DNA of 64,000 bases from Desulfurococcaceae archaeon (GTDB lineage: Archaea; Thermoproteota; Thermoprotei_A; Sulfolobales; Desulfurococcaceae), in contig JAWBQJ010000002.1 in assembly GCA_038845865.1 (NCBI GenBank), forward strand, positions 1-64,000, given 5' to 3'. The first letter of the stretch is position 1; every line of letters starts with the position of its first letter. The translations under genes were made by a program, and so were the position numbers. A model generated the notes under the pieces. It searched no databases. It was not told the origin of the DNA and saw nothing but the letters and a program-made list of their open reading frames with translations. Shown here one piece after another: positions 27,212 through 35,905 of this stretch.

Positions 27212-29574
27212 ATGATATATCTAGGCATCAGCAATGAAAAGGTGAGTAGAATAAGTATGTATAAAGGTTTAACGAGTGAAGAGGTCCTCGTGAGGCTTAA
27301 AACTTACGGTCCTAACAAAGTACCTGAGAGGAAAGAGAACATAGTGTTAATTTTCTTAAAGAAATTTACAGGGTTAACACCATATACTATAGAAATAGCA
27401 GCTTTGATCTCTTTTATCTTGGGGAAATACGTCGATTTCGCTATTATGGTTTCACTGCTTCTCGTAAACTCTGTTATCGGCATCTTCCATGAGTATAGGG
27501 CCGGTAAAGCCGTTGAGATGCTTAAATCAAAATTGAAGGTAGCCGTGAAGGCTTTGAGAGATGGTAGATGGATCGACGTTATCGCTGAAGACATTGTTCC
27601 AGATGATATCGTGAAGATCTCCATGGGCGATATAGTACCCGCTGATGGTGTTATCATGGAGGGCTCTGTAGTTGTCGATGAGTCAGCGTTAACAGGGGAG
27701 TCTATACCGGTTGAGAAAAACGTTAACGACACCGTTTACGCTGGAACTACTGTTGTTAGAGGCGAAGCCTTAGTTAAAATAACTGCAACAGGTGTTAGAA
27801 CCCGTTTCGGCAGAACAGTAGAATTAGTTCAAATAGCGAAGCCTAGGCTTTTAATAGAAAAGATTACTAATAGTATAACCAAGTGGCTTCTATTCATGGA
27901 CTCTTTCTTCATAATTCTAGTTTTAGTCAAACTTATCCTAGTAGGGCTTAGCGTACTGGATATTCTACCTTTCACTTTAACACTACTACTAGCCTCAATA
28001 CCCATAGCTTTACCAGCTATGACTACGATAACCCTTGCTCTTGGAAGTGTTGAGCTCGCTAAAAATGGCATAATTGCTAGAAGACTTGAAGCAGTAGAAG
28101 CGGCTTCCATGATGAATATTATATGCTTAGATAAAACAGGCACAATAACTGAGAACAGAATAGCGGTAAGTAAAGTAATACCATTGAGTAGTGAGTATAA
28201 CGAGAAAGATATTGTTCTATACGCTGCTCTAGTATCCGAAGAAGTTACAAAAGACCCCATAGATAACGCTATAAGACAGAAAGCCAGGGAGATGAGTATT
28301 GATGTAGGTATCGCTAAAATTCTAGAGTTTAAGCCGTTCATGCCGGAAACAAAGAGAAGTGAAGCAATTATTCAGTTAGGAAATAGAAAAATAAGGAAGG
28401 AGCACCCCAAGCACTTCTTCAACTAGCAAGTAACAGTGATAAAGAAAGTATTGAAAGAGTTGTAAAAGCGCTTGGTGATGAAGGTTTTAGACCATTAGCA
28501 GTCGCATTAGAGACTCAACAAAGTGATGTTAAGATTATTGGTTTACTAGGACTCTACGATAAACCCCGTAAAGACTCTCAGCACTTTATAAAAATCATGA
28601 AGGATCTAGGTGTAAATCCAAAGATGATTACGGGGGATAACATACACGTAGCTAAGGCTATAGCGAGAAAAGTCGGTATTGGAGATAAAGCTGTAAGCTT
28701 AAGAGAGATCTCGAAAGATCAGCTGGACAGGATCATTGAAGATATCGATGTTTTCGCAGAAGTCACTCCTGAAGATAAATACAAAATTGTAGAAGCCTTG
28801 CAGAGGAAAGGGCATGTAGTTGGTATGACAGGTGATGGTGTTAATGATGCACCTGCGCTTAAGAAAGCTGAACTCGGTATAGCTGTCAGCGGAGCTACAG
28901 ATGTAGCTAAATCAGCGGCTTCGGTAGTGCTCTTATCTCCTGGATTGAAAGTAATCGTCGATATTATAAGTCTCGGGAGAACCGCCTATAGGAAAATAGT
29001 TGTTTGGGCTATGAATAAGATTGTTAAGACATTCAGCATAGTGTACTTCGTAGCATTATCGACACTAATTCTCGGGCTTCCAATATTAACACCTACTCAT
29101 ATGATACTAATGTTGTTTCTCTACGACTTCCTAACGCTATCTATAAGCGTTGACGTAGTAAAACCAAGTAAAAAACCAGAGAAATGGAATATAAGAAAAC
29201 TAACAATAATATCGACTATTCTTGGTATCGTAAAACTCGTGGAGCTATTTACGGCACTATACATAGCAAAACTCGTAAATTTACCATATCCGCAAATGCA
29301 GAGCTTCATCTTCTACATACTTCTCCTCGCCGGGCTTTTGAACATATTGAACTTTAGGGAGACAGGGCCATTTTGGAGTTCAAGACCAGGTAAGTACGTG
29401 TTATTAGCTATAACAGTAGACGGCGCGATAGCAACGATCCTCATATGGAAAGGGATAATAATACCAGCGTTACCTTTAAATATTATAGCATTAGCGTTAA
29501 CCTATATTGTAGCTACATTTCTAGTTACAGATGCAGCTAAGATCGCTGTATTCAAAGCCTTTAACTATACATGA
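27212..29574 (+). pseudogene. Frameshifted P-type (H+-type, P3A) ATPase
   Basis: A proton-pump-type P-ATPase split by one frameshift. The first part (27212-~28395) has the N domain YKGLTSEEVLVRLKTYGPNK, the actuator motif DESALTGES and the phosphorylation motif LDKTGT. The frame then ends in HPKHFFN. Reading one base back restores KEGAPQALLQLASNSDKESI, the conserved nucleotide-binding KGAP motif, and continues through MTGDGVNDAPALKKAELGIA to the C-terminal membrane helices. The break lies at GAAAAATAAGGAAGG (~28386-28400). Everything else is intact, so this is a recent lesion, an assembly error or, less likely, programmed -1 shifting. Confidence 0.85.
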
Positions 29575-30064
29575 AGTTTTCATAACGCATACTATTCACA
29601 CGATCTTTCGAGACCCTATCTACAAAGGAGTAGAAAAGCTATTCTTCTACGACATCAGGAGAAATGTAAATTTTACACTATTGAGGAGGTTACATAAGGG
29701 TTTAAACAAAGTGAACTCTATGTGGTGTTTACACGGAGTCTATTTTCGCCACAAAGAGGTCTCCTTTCGAGCAGCTCACCGTTCTCCCAGTATATTCAGG
29801 GTAATATTTCATCCATAGATCACCGCTCTCATCGAATGGAATTAATTGTACATTAAAGGAGTCAAATGTTTTTGAAATAAGCACAGGACCTGCTGGACAA
29901 GGAGATTGGAGAACAGGAGCTTGGATAAAGCAAAACACTTAATTTACTTCATTTTCTTTTCTTGTGGGTTGTTGTGATAAGGTGTCTAACGCGTGGAAAA
30001 CATTGATGAATAATAGGGGTAACTCGAGTATAAGTGAAACCCAGATCAGGTTCTACCAAGTACT
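29575..30064. other. Gene-poor stretch between P-ATPase remnants
   Basis: Nearly 500 bases. A 31-codon plus-strand frame (GTG 29982 to TAA, MSNAWKTLMNNRG...) follows a GATAAGG site and might be a leader or the lost N terminus of the next broken ATPase. The only longer frame is the weak minus-strand ORF listed separately. Confidence 0.35.
29729..29938 (-). CDS. Possible small protein, unknown
   Basis: 69 aa, no family recognised. The C-terminal part (FDESGDLWMKYYPEYTGRTV) has the look of a folded soluble protein rather than random translation, but it could be the tail of a truncated gene. No good ribosome site is seen. It converges on the P-ATPase pseudogene. Confidence 0.25.
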   Translation of the reverse strand: MFCFIQAPVLQSPCPAGPVLISKTFDSFNVQLIPFDESGDLWMKYYPEYTGRTVSCSKGDLFVAKIDSV

Positions 30065-30850
30065 GAGGAAATACTAATTTTGTCCGTTGAAAAGCTTCTT
30101 TTACGTTTGAAGTCACCGTTAAATGGGCTTACCTCTGAGGAGGCGAAAAGATGCCTCGAGCTTTTTAGCTATAACGAGCTCCCTACGAGAAAAGGAGAAC
30201 CATTATAGTTGATTTTCTATTTCATTTCAAAAACCCGCTAGTAGTAATCCTCCTTATTACTGGTCTAATTTCTGGCTTTCTCGCAGACATGACAGATATG
30301 GTCATCATATACACCATAGTATTGTTCAGCATAATCGTAGATTTCTATCAAGAACATAAAGCTGAAAGAGAGGCTGAAATGCTCAGACAAAGGGTGGCCA
30401 GAAAGACCACAGCCCTGAGAGATAGAGTCAAGAATGAGATAAAGATCGAGGGGATTGTTCCAGGAGATGCTGTACTTCTCTCAGCAGGTGACATAGTGCC
30501 TGCGGACGCCAGAGTCATAAGTGCGAAAGATCTGCTCACGGATGAATCCGTGTTAACTGGGGAATCTTACCTCGTTGAGAAAACAGATCAGCCGCTAAAG
30601 TCCTACGAACAATTGATAACGAAGTGACGTAACTACCTTTTCATGACTACCTTCGTCGTGAGCAGGACAACAATGGCCCTTGTTGCGAAGACAGGTAGTT
30701 CAACGAAGTATGGGAAAATCGGAAGAGACTTGCAAGGAGAAAGAGTGAGATGGGATTCGAGAAAATTAAGAGAACCCAGCGTGTATATCCTAGGAACATC
30801 TTCGAGGAGCTAGAGATACAGGGGCTCCAGGTGAATTTGCTTTCGAGAAC
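30065..30850 (+). pseudogene. Decayed Mg-type P-ATPase (N-terminal part)
   Basis: Degenerate, C-terminally truncated P-ATPase distinct from the one upstream. LKSPLNGLTSEEAKRCLELF and SYNELPTRKGEP (cation-ATPase N domain) run into a stop near 30207. A shifted frame then gives VDFLFHFKNPLVVILLITG and, at 30289-30627, EIKIEGIVPGDAVLLSAGDI and DESVLTGES (actuator). A third frame adds MTTFVVSRTTMALVAKTGSS, and a fourth EMGFEKIKRT. The order matches MgtA-like ATPases. The phosphorylation domain is missing; the next gene starts where it should be. Confidence 0.75.
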
Positions 30851-30866
30851 CAATGGTAGAGCTGAA

Positions 30867-31187
30867 CTATTCTACTTTTACCAGTTTTGATCTCTGTTTA
30901 TACAGGCTTAGCATATCCTTCTTTACCACGTGTACTTCGAAAGGGTCCTTTATTCCTTTCTCCCACAGTTTCACTAGTACCTTCTCCGGTGATTGATCCG
31001 TGACTACTAGTATGTCTATATCGCTCGACAGCGTGTACGTACCCTCAGCAACGCTACCGAAGAGGTAGACTTCGGCTTTTTCATCCAGTTCCTTGATTAC
31101 CTCCACGATTACCTTAAGGTAGTGCTCGAGGTTTCTAAAGACTTCAGCTCTATGCTTAGCTAACTTCACTAAGAGCCTCTCTGACAA
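30867..31187 (-). CDS. MNT-type nucleotidyltransferase (HEPN/MNT module 1)
   Basis: 106 aa minimal nucleotidyltransferase. The catalytic signature is LFGSVAEGTYTLSSDIDILVV (GSx10DxD; listed positions ~41-61). In HEPN/MNT toxin-antitoxin pairs the MNT protein can inactivate its HEPN partner by adding AMP groups; that activity is known for related pairs and inferred here. It overlaps the HEPN gene upstream by 32 bases, so the two are translationally coupled. It ends FEVHVVKKDMLSLYKQRSKL, like the MNT of module 4. Confidence 0.85.
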   Translation of the reverse strand: MSERLLVKLAKHRAEVFRNLEHYLKVIVEVIKELDEKAEVYLFGSVAEGTYTLSSDIDILVVTDQSPEKVLVKLWEKGIKDPFEVHVVKKDMLSLYKQRSKLVKVE

Positions 31188-31557
31188 CCCTGAACACCTT
31201 ATCCACTACTTCTCTGACCCTCACCACTTCTTCGGCTCTGAAATCTCTCGGCACGTACCTTGAGGTTATGTAGGCGTCTTCGAGTAAAGCTAGTTCTACG
31301 CTATGCTCCACCCACAGCTCTTTAACGTCTTCGTCACCCGTAAGCTCGTGCACCAGTTCGAGTAGCCTTCTAATGCTGTGCGTTCTCGGATAGTCTACGC
31401 CCAGAGAGAGTAGAGCCGCCTTCAAGAGCAATTGGAGGCTTTGCTCGAAACTAAACATCGCTAAGTCATAAAACCCCTTCTCGATCTGAAAGAGGGCAGA
31501 CTCGTAGAAACGCCTAGATCTCTCTAAGAGACTATTTACTTCATCTCGTTTGGTCAA
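31156..31557 (-). CDS. HEPN domain protein (module 1)
   Basis: 133 aa from TTG 31557, all helical. HEPN hallmarks are FSFEQSLQLLLKAALLSLG, YPRTHSIRRLLEL and LEDAYITSRYVPRDF. HEPN proteins of such pairs are often RNases and serve as the toxin. The frame extends to GTG 31572, but GAGGTG at 31565-31570 fits the TTG start better. A perfect inverted repeat sits directly upstream. Confidence 0.85.
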   Translation of the reverse strand: MTKRDEVNSLLERSRRFYESALFQIEKGFYDLAMFSFEQSLQLLLKAALLSLGVDYPRTHSIRRLLELVHELTGDEDVKELWVEHSVELALLEDAYITSRYVPRDFRAEEVVRVREVVDKVFRVVREALSEVS

Positions 31558-31578
31558 CAGTATACACCTCACATGCCT

Positions 31579-31598
31579 AATACTAATGACTTAGTATT
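31579..31598. promoter_or_regulatory. Inverted repeat upstream of HEPN/MNT module 1
   Basis: AATACTA - ATGACT - TAGTATT, 7-base perfect arms with a 6-base spacer, located between a TATA-like CTTAAGAA (31603-31610) and the HEPN start. The position suits an operator for self-repression. Confidence 0.45.
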
Positions 31599-31776
31599 CC
31601 TTTCTTAAGCTTACTACCCACTCCCAGCGCTAATTCAAACACACGAGGTCTTTGCATATCAATGTAGTTCATTTAATGACTAACAGTAGAAGAACACGTA
31701 TTCGTCGAAGCCGTTCCAATACACTACGAGAACCTACAACTGTTTTAAAACACACACCACTCTTACCGCCTTGTAG

Positions 31777-32045
31777 ATGAAGCAATCCACCAGAGTGATT
31801 AGCGTTTTGGTAAGCGCTTCCCGCTTGAGCTTGCCAGTTAGGAGGGGTTTACGTAGACTGGCGCAAAGAGGTGATGAAAGATATCGATTCGCAACAAACC
31901 TTCCCGAGCTTATCGTTGAGGAGGCTAGGAGGCAAGCTTTGGAATAAGGGAGAGCAACGTGTTTGTTGCAACGCCAAAGATAGTCTTGAAAGTTGATGGT
32001 AGAGTCCATTCCCCTAACGCAAAGCTAAGGGCTAAGCTAGCTTGA
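31777..32045 (+). pseudogene. Possible TnpB N-terminal relic
   Basis: From ATG 31777, MKQSTRVISVLVSASRLS runs to NLPELIVEEARRQALE and a stop near 31944. The adjacent frame then reads RESNVFVATPKIVLKVDGRV before another stop. The pattern (helix ending in A-R-x-A, then a beta strand starting PKIVLKVDGR) resembles the N-terminal part of IS1341-type TnpB, but the match is from memory of the family and weak. The C-terminal TnpB relic at 32200 is on the opposite strand, so they would be different copies or rearranged halves. Confidence 0.3.
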
Positions 32046-32184
32046 AGGCCAGCTAGAAGTAGAACGACAAACATACATGATAACAGTTTTACCTATCACA
32101 ACTGGATAAACCACTCTTCAACTCTTCACCGACTAGATCGGTTTTAAAGTTGAGAAAAGAGCTAGATCTTGAAATCTCCACTCT

Positions 32185-32300
32185 GACCTCCTCCCCGCCC
32201 TAAAGTACGGGGGTTCCGGGGAGGTTTAGGGCTACATTCCAGGCTCTCGCCGGGTTCGGCTCTGCACCCGAGACCGGGCGCACTACTCCTACCCCGCATG
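32185..32300 (-). ncRNA. Omega-RNA-like (TnpB guide RNA scaffold) 3' end, relic
   Basis: Minus-strand RNA would end in a hairpin with stem CCCCG (32208-32212) and CGGGG (32193-32197), then GAGGAGGTCAG. This conserved end is the usual right end of IS200/IS605-family tnpB elements in archaea, where the tnpB 3' end and right end form the omega (re)RNA. Bases below ~32182 would be the guide. The stem is short and interrupted (UACUUUAGGG loop), so it may be decayed. Confidence 0.45.
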
Positions 32301-32559
32301 GTGCTGGCACCTGGGCGGAGCCAGAAGCAAGCCCTGGCTTATCAAGCTTCAAGCAACTCGATATACCCACTGCGGCTACGGCCATAGAGTAACCATGACT
32401 GAGCGCTACAGCAAAAGACTCTAGTAACACCAGTAGAACTAAACCCACCAGAATGCAATCCGCAGACTTAGAGTACAGTAGTTTTACCCACGGATACGCT
32501 AGCCAGTTCTCACATATTGACGTCTGGAGGTACATCGGGAGGTTGAGCTCTGCTTGCAA
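32200..32559 (-). mobile_element. TnpB (IS1341-type) C-terminal relic
   Basis: An open frame whose end, LSHGYSMAVAAVGISSCLKL followed by a Gly/Pro/Ala-rich tail and NPARAWNVALNLPGTPVL, resembles the zinc-finger-to-C-terminus part of archaeal TnpB (normally HGYSMDRDVVAA-NI), with the DRD acidic motif lost. It runs into the omega-RNA-like right end. The N-terminal part of this frame is not TnpB-like. No RuvC active sites remain, so the element is dead. Confidence 0.45.
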
Positions 32560-32700
32560 AGACTACCGCTCCACCACTGCTTTAAGCCCCACTGAAGGCC
32601 ATTAGCGTGGTTTTAGAGGCTGACTCGCCGAGCACCAAGGTGTTTACGCGCTAAGAGCTTGTTCTCGAAGCCGCTCGATAGAATATAGCTTCCAGGAGGT

Positions 32701-33096
32701 TTAAGTAGGGGAGATCATAGTCCACGTTCTCCCCTGCCTAGCATACCTGCTCCTCACTTCCTTATAGATGTTCATCACCTCCTTCAGAAAATCTGTGTCT
32801 TCGAACAGTATCTTTCCTTCTTCTAGTATCTCGATAATGAAAGTGCTACCTTCTCTAAGCTTTTTAAGAAAGCTTTCTGTGTTAAAGCCGATTGGATGTA
32901 CTCTCGCGAAGCCGATGTCGCGAAGTACTGCGAAGCAGTCTCTCGGGTCTCTGGGGAGGTCGTCAGCAACTACGAGGACGTCTATATCGCTCCAGTCTGT
33001 GTAGTCTCCTCGCGCTCTAGACCCAAACAACACTACTAGTCTCAGCTTTAACTTGCTCCTATAGCTTTCTACTAGGTTACTTAACTCACTTAACAG
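32701..33096 (-). CDS. MNT-type nucleotidyltransferase (HEPN/MNT module 2)
   Basis: About 131 aa if begun at CTG 33096. The signature LFGSRARGDYTDWSDIDVLV gives the GS...DxD active site. Conventional starts exist only inside the motif (GTG 33036, TTG 33033), which would delete the first strand and helix. The frame upstream (SELSNLVESYRSKLKLRLVV) is clearly part of the fold and reaches back over the HEPN stop codon, so a non-standard CTG start, coupled to the HEPN gene by an 11-base overlap, is the best reading. Confidence 0.8.
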   Translation of the reverse strand: MLSELSNLVESYRSKLKLRLVVLFGSRARGDYTDWSDIDVLVVADDLPRDPRDCFAVLRDIGFARVHPIGFNTESFLKKLREGSTFIIEILEEGKILFEDTDFLKEVMNIYKEVRSRYARQGRTWTMISPT

Positions 33097-33469
33097 TAGA
33101 CTTCACCCAATCAATTATCTTACTCATGCACGAAAGACACCTTTCCGCATCTTCCTTCGTGTAGTAATCTGATGGAGTCCCTTCATCATAGACGTCTGGG
33201 TACCTTGATGGAATGTAGTGCTTGTCTAGGTATAGAACACACTGCTTAATCTCTTCTGGAACCTCAACTAGTGCTTCAGATAGGAGGAACAGTAGCGAGT
33301 GACCTCTCCTCTCTTTGTGAAGGTAGTTTAGAAGGGCTTTAATAGCCTTCTCGGCAGCTTGGTGAGACTCAAAGCATGCTTCTTCAAATATGCCTTCACG
33401 GTAATTAGCTAAAGCTGACATGGCGTTTCTCTCTGACTGCTTCAACCAATCCCTAAATCGAGAAACCAT
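33086..33469 (-). CDS. HEPN domain protein (module 2)
   Basis: 127 aa helical protein. FESHQAAEKAIKALLNYLHK, RGHSLLFLLSEAL and LDKHYIPSRYPDVYDEG are the HEPN signatures. Upstream partner of the MNT gene and likely the RNase-like component. A perfect 8-base inverted repeat lies 27 bases upstream of the start. Confidence 0.87.
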   Translation of the reverse strand: MVSRFRDWLKQSERNAMSALANYREGIFEEACFESHQAAEKAIKALLNYLHKERRGHSLLFLLSEALVEVPEEIKQCVLYLDKHYIPSRYPDVYDEGTPSDYYTKEDAERCLSCMSKIIDWVKSTVK

Positions 33470-33495
33470 ATTTACCGCCGCTTAAGCTACTCAAT

Positions 33496-33522
33496 GTTTA
33501 ATAACCTGGATAGCTATTAAAC
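33496..33522. promoter_or_regulatory. Inverted repeat upstream of HEPN/MNT module 2
   Basis: GTTTAATA (33496-33503) and TATTAAAC (33515-33522) are perfect inverted arms around 11 bases. The left arm also provides a TATA-like sequence at the right distance for the HEPN start, so a bound protein would block transcription. Confidence 0.45.
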
Positions 33523-33712
33523 TAAACCGTTCTGCGGCCTCTAACATCTTTATCGCCGACTAATCGGTTTCGCAGAAGGATCCATCATCTTTACAGCCCC
33601 TGAATGCCAGACCTCTACTGGAGCAAATAATCTAAGGATCATCTATGGCTAAATGTGGTTAGCAAGTCTTATATTATTCGAAAAATAGCCTTTAAACAGG
33701 GTGGTTATCGGA

Positions 33713-34213
33713 ATGTCCAAGAAGCTTTGCGAACCCTACGCCCTTCTACTTCGTAGACTTCTCGATGTAGCTATAGAGAGATTTGGTAGCGAGCTTATCT
33801 CATTTGTCGTGTACGGCTCTGTTGCTAGGTGCGAAGCTGGTAAGGAGAGCGATATAGACGTTCTTATAGTTTTGGAGAACCCCCCTAAGAGCAGGTTGAA
33901 GAGGCAGGAGCTGTTTATGTGGGTAGAAGAAGGCGTTGAGGAGGAGGTCGAGAGACTTAGGTCCCAAGGGTATAGTGTTGATTTTTCGCCTATTATAAAA
34001 AGTGTTAACGAGGCGAAGAAAGTATCGCCGGTTTATCTAGACATGGTTGAAGATGCTGTGGTACTGTATGATAAAGAGAACTTCTTTACAAACATCTTGA
34101 ACAACCTCAGAGAGAAACTTAAAGAGCTTGGAGCAGAGAGAGTAAGATGTGGTAGAAAATGGTATTGGAGACTTAAGAGAGACTACAAATTTGGTGAGGT
34201 AATAGAACTGTGA
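33713..34213 (+). CDS. Nucleotidyltransferase-domain protein (HEPN/MNT module 3)
   Basis: 166 aa. VVYGSVARCEAGKESDIDVL is the MNT active site, here in a longer protein with a C-terminal helical extension (~115-166). ATG 33713 is chosen because GGTGG lies 8 bases upstream; GTG 33701, which is in frame, overlaps that site. A TATA-like CTTTAAAC is at 33689. It overlaps the following HEPN gene by four bases (GTGA). Gene order is MNT then HEPN, opposite to the other three modules. Confidence 0.85.
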   Translation: MSKKLCEPYALLLRRLLDVAIERFGSELISFVVYGSVARCEAGKESDIDVLIVLENPPKSRLKRQELFMWVEEGVEEEVERLRSQGYSVDFSPIIKSVNEAKKVSPVYLDMVEDAVVLYDKENFFTNILNNLREKLKELGAERVRCGRKWYWRLKRDYKFGEVIEL

Positions 34214-34635
34214 ACAACGTATCTATGGCGCAATCCTACTTAAAGCAGGCTGAGGAGAGAATCCGGCACGCAAAGGAAGCACTTGAAGGAGGCAACTATC
34301 CGTACGTAATTAGGCAGTGTCAAGAGTCGGTTGAACTACTTCTTAAAGCAGCGCTAAGATTAGTTGGTGTTGAGGTGCCGAAATGGCATGATGTAGGACC
34401 TGTTCTCAGAAGAGAAGCGCAGAGGTTCCCCGAATGGTTTCAAGTTGAGATACCCATATTAGCGCGCATATCAAGGAAGCTACGCAGAGAAAGAGAACCC
34501 TCTATGTATGGAGATGAGGAAAGCGGCATTCCACCTGACGAGCTCTATGATAGATTCGACGCGGAAGAAGCACTTAACTACGCGTCAAAGGTTTACAGCA
34601 TAGTACTTAAGCTAATCCAGCAACACAAAACCTAA
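34210..34635 (+). CDS. HEPN domain protein (module 3)
   Basis: 141 aa. SYLKQAEERIRHAKEALEGG, QCQESVELLLKAALRLVG, WHDVGPVLRREA and FDAEEALNYASKVYSIV match HEPN proteins of the archaeal type. The GTG overlaps the MNT stop; an in-frame ATG six codons later is also possible. Pairs with the upstream MNT. Confidence 0.85.
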   Translation: MNNVSMAQSYLKQAEERIRHAKEALEGGNYPYVIRQCQESVELLLKAALRLVGVEVPKWHDVGPVLRREAQRFPEWFQVEIPILARISRKLRREREPSMYGDEESGIPPDELYDRFDAEEALNYASKVYSIVLKLIQQHKT

Positions 34636-34673
34636 ACCGCATTTGCTTATCCTAAAGACTGCCTGCATGTTGT

Positions 34674-34860
34674 TTAGTTTTTGGTTTTTCTGGTTATCTG
34701 GGTTACTTTAAGGGATTTCAGGTTTAATCCTAGGTATTTTGCTGTGAGCATGTATGCAGATGCTGTGTGCTTGTCTAATCCCAGCTCTCTTGATAAGTAG
34801 CCACCGGTTAGGTCTACTGAGTAGCCTTCTAGTGCTGGCGCTGGTAGACCGGCTATTCCT
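34674..34860 (-). pseudogene. 3' fragment of an unknown protein gene
   Basis: An open minus-strand frame preceded by a stop and lacking a normal start. It encodes APALEGYSVDLTGGYLSREL, GLDKHTASAYMLTAKYLGLN and a basic end. The regular helix-turn-helix feel of the middle part suggests a DNA-binding tail. No family recognised; a truncated gene is the simplest reading. Confidence 0.35.
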
Positions 34861-34968
34861 CACCCAGTAGAGACTAGTGAGTAGTTAGATGTTTTACGCC
34901 GAGCTTCAGCATAACTTTTACTTGGAAATAAGCCCAGCTTCTTATTCTTAATAAGCGGAGGTGGTTGA

Positions 34969-35418
34969 ATGACTTCTACAACTGGAGGATTCTTCGTGGG
35001 ATTCGGGCTTTGTCTACTCCTAGTCAGCCTTGGAGCTTCAGCAGCCTTAGGTCAGTATTATAGCCAAATCATGGAATGGAGAGGTGAGGTTGAACGGGTA
35101 TACAATATCACACACTCTCCAGATTATCGGAGTGCGATAGATGCTTTGGACGCCTTGTCGCCGTATGCAACCCAAATAGCAGACGCGCTACCCTGGATTG
35201 GACTAGGATGGCTCGCTGACTATATTAGGCGGATCCCAAGGGCTGCCACCTTCATGAGGCAGGTTTACAATTCAAGCGAATCCGCTTACTACGCCATGCA
35301 AGCTGTTGAGGTGACACCAGTATACTTGCAGTACGGTATGATCTCTGGCCTCTTCCTGATAATCGTAGGCATAATCCTTGTAGTGAGGACGAGAAGAAAA
35401 GGTCGGACCTTAAGATAA
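34969..35418 (+). CDS. Small bitopic membrane protein, unknown
   Basis: 149 aa. A hydrophobic N-terminal segment (GGFFVGFGLCLLLVSLGASA), an external helical region (~28-110) and a C-terminal membrane helix (MISGLFLIIVGIILVV) with basic tail RTRRKGR. GGAGGTGG precedes the ATG by 7 bases, and TTCTTAATAA upstream may be the TATA region. No family recognised. Confidence 0.72.
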   Translation: MTSTTGGFFVGFGLCLLLVSLGASAALGQYYSQIMEWRGEVERVYNITHSPDYRSAIDALDALSPYATQIADALPWIGLGWLADYIRRIPRAATFMRQVYNSSESAYYAMQAVEVTPVYLQYGMISGLFLIIVGIILVVRTRRKGRTLR

Positions 35419-35448
35419 CCCATTATGCTTACAACATTACTATGAGCC

Positions 35449-35673
35449 TCAGTAATCTTTCAGAATTTCGGGATGCTCCTCAAGGACTTTTAAAAATCCC
35501 TTGCTAGCGATATCGTGAACACTTATGCCCTTCTCGAGGAAGAATTTTTCAATAGTCCTTTTATCCAATCCAAGAACCCTCGCTTTAGCCCATACCTTCC
35601 ATGGATTATCTTTATGGGCTTTAGCGAAAGCCAACCATAGCTTGATCCTCATATTCAGGTTTAGGTTTTTCAT
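35449..35673 (-). CDS. Small basic helical protein, unknown
   Basis: 74 aa from ATG 35673 (TTG 35682 is also in frame). MRIKLWLAFAKAHKDNPWKV and VLGLDKRTIEKFFLEKGISV look like helix-rich, possibly HTH-like content. The start is ~40 bases from a TATA-like TTAAATAAA (minus strand, ~35712). No family recognised. Confidence 0.55.
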   Translation of the reverse strand: MKNLNLNMRIKLWLAFAKAHKDNPWKVWAKARVLGLDKRTIEKFFLEKGISVHDIASKGFLKVLEEHPEILKDY

Positions 35674-35905
35674 CGAGCTCAACGCTCAATGGTTATGCCT
35701 TAAATGTTTATTTATTTAACATTAAACAAATATTTCCCTTCATTTATGCCAATTTTTAAGCCTTAAGCGTGCTACCTGTCTCGGAAAGAGCCTTATTCTG
35801 AGTACTTTAACAAGCTCTTCCTCCAGCTTTGGGTAACTCCCTCGCATTAGAAAGTATAGATAAGCCTGTAAGCTTTTCTATCAGCATTAACTTTAGGGTG
35901 ATGGT
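35674..35905. other. Intergenic stretch with a possible gene remnant
   Basis: On the minus strand a 35-codon frame (ATG 35847 to stop at 35740) reads MRGSYPKLEEELVKVLRIRL and ends basic. It looks coding-like but is too short to name. The rest is AT-rich promoter-like DNA. Confidence 0.25.
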
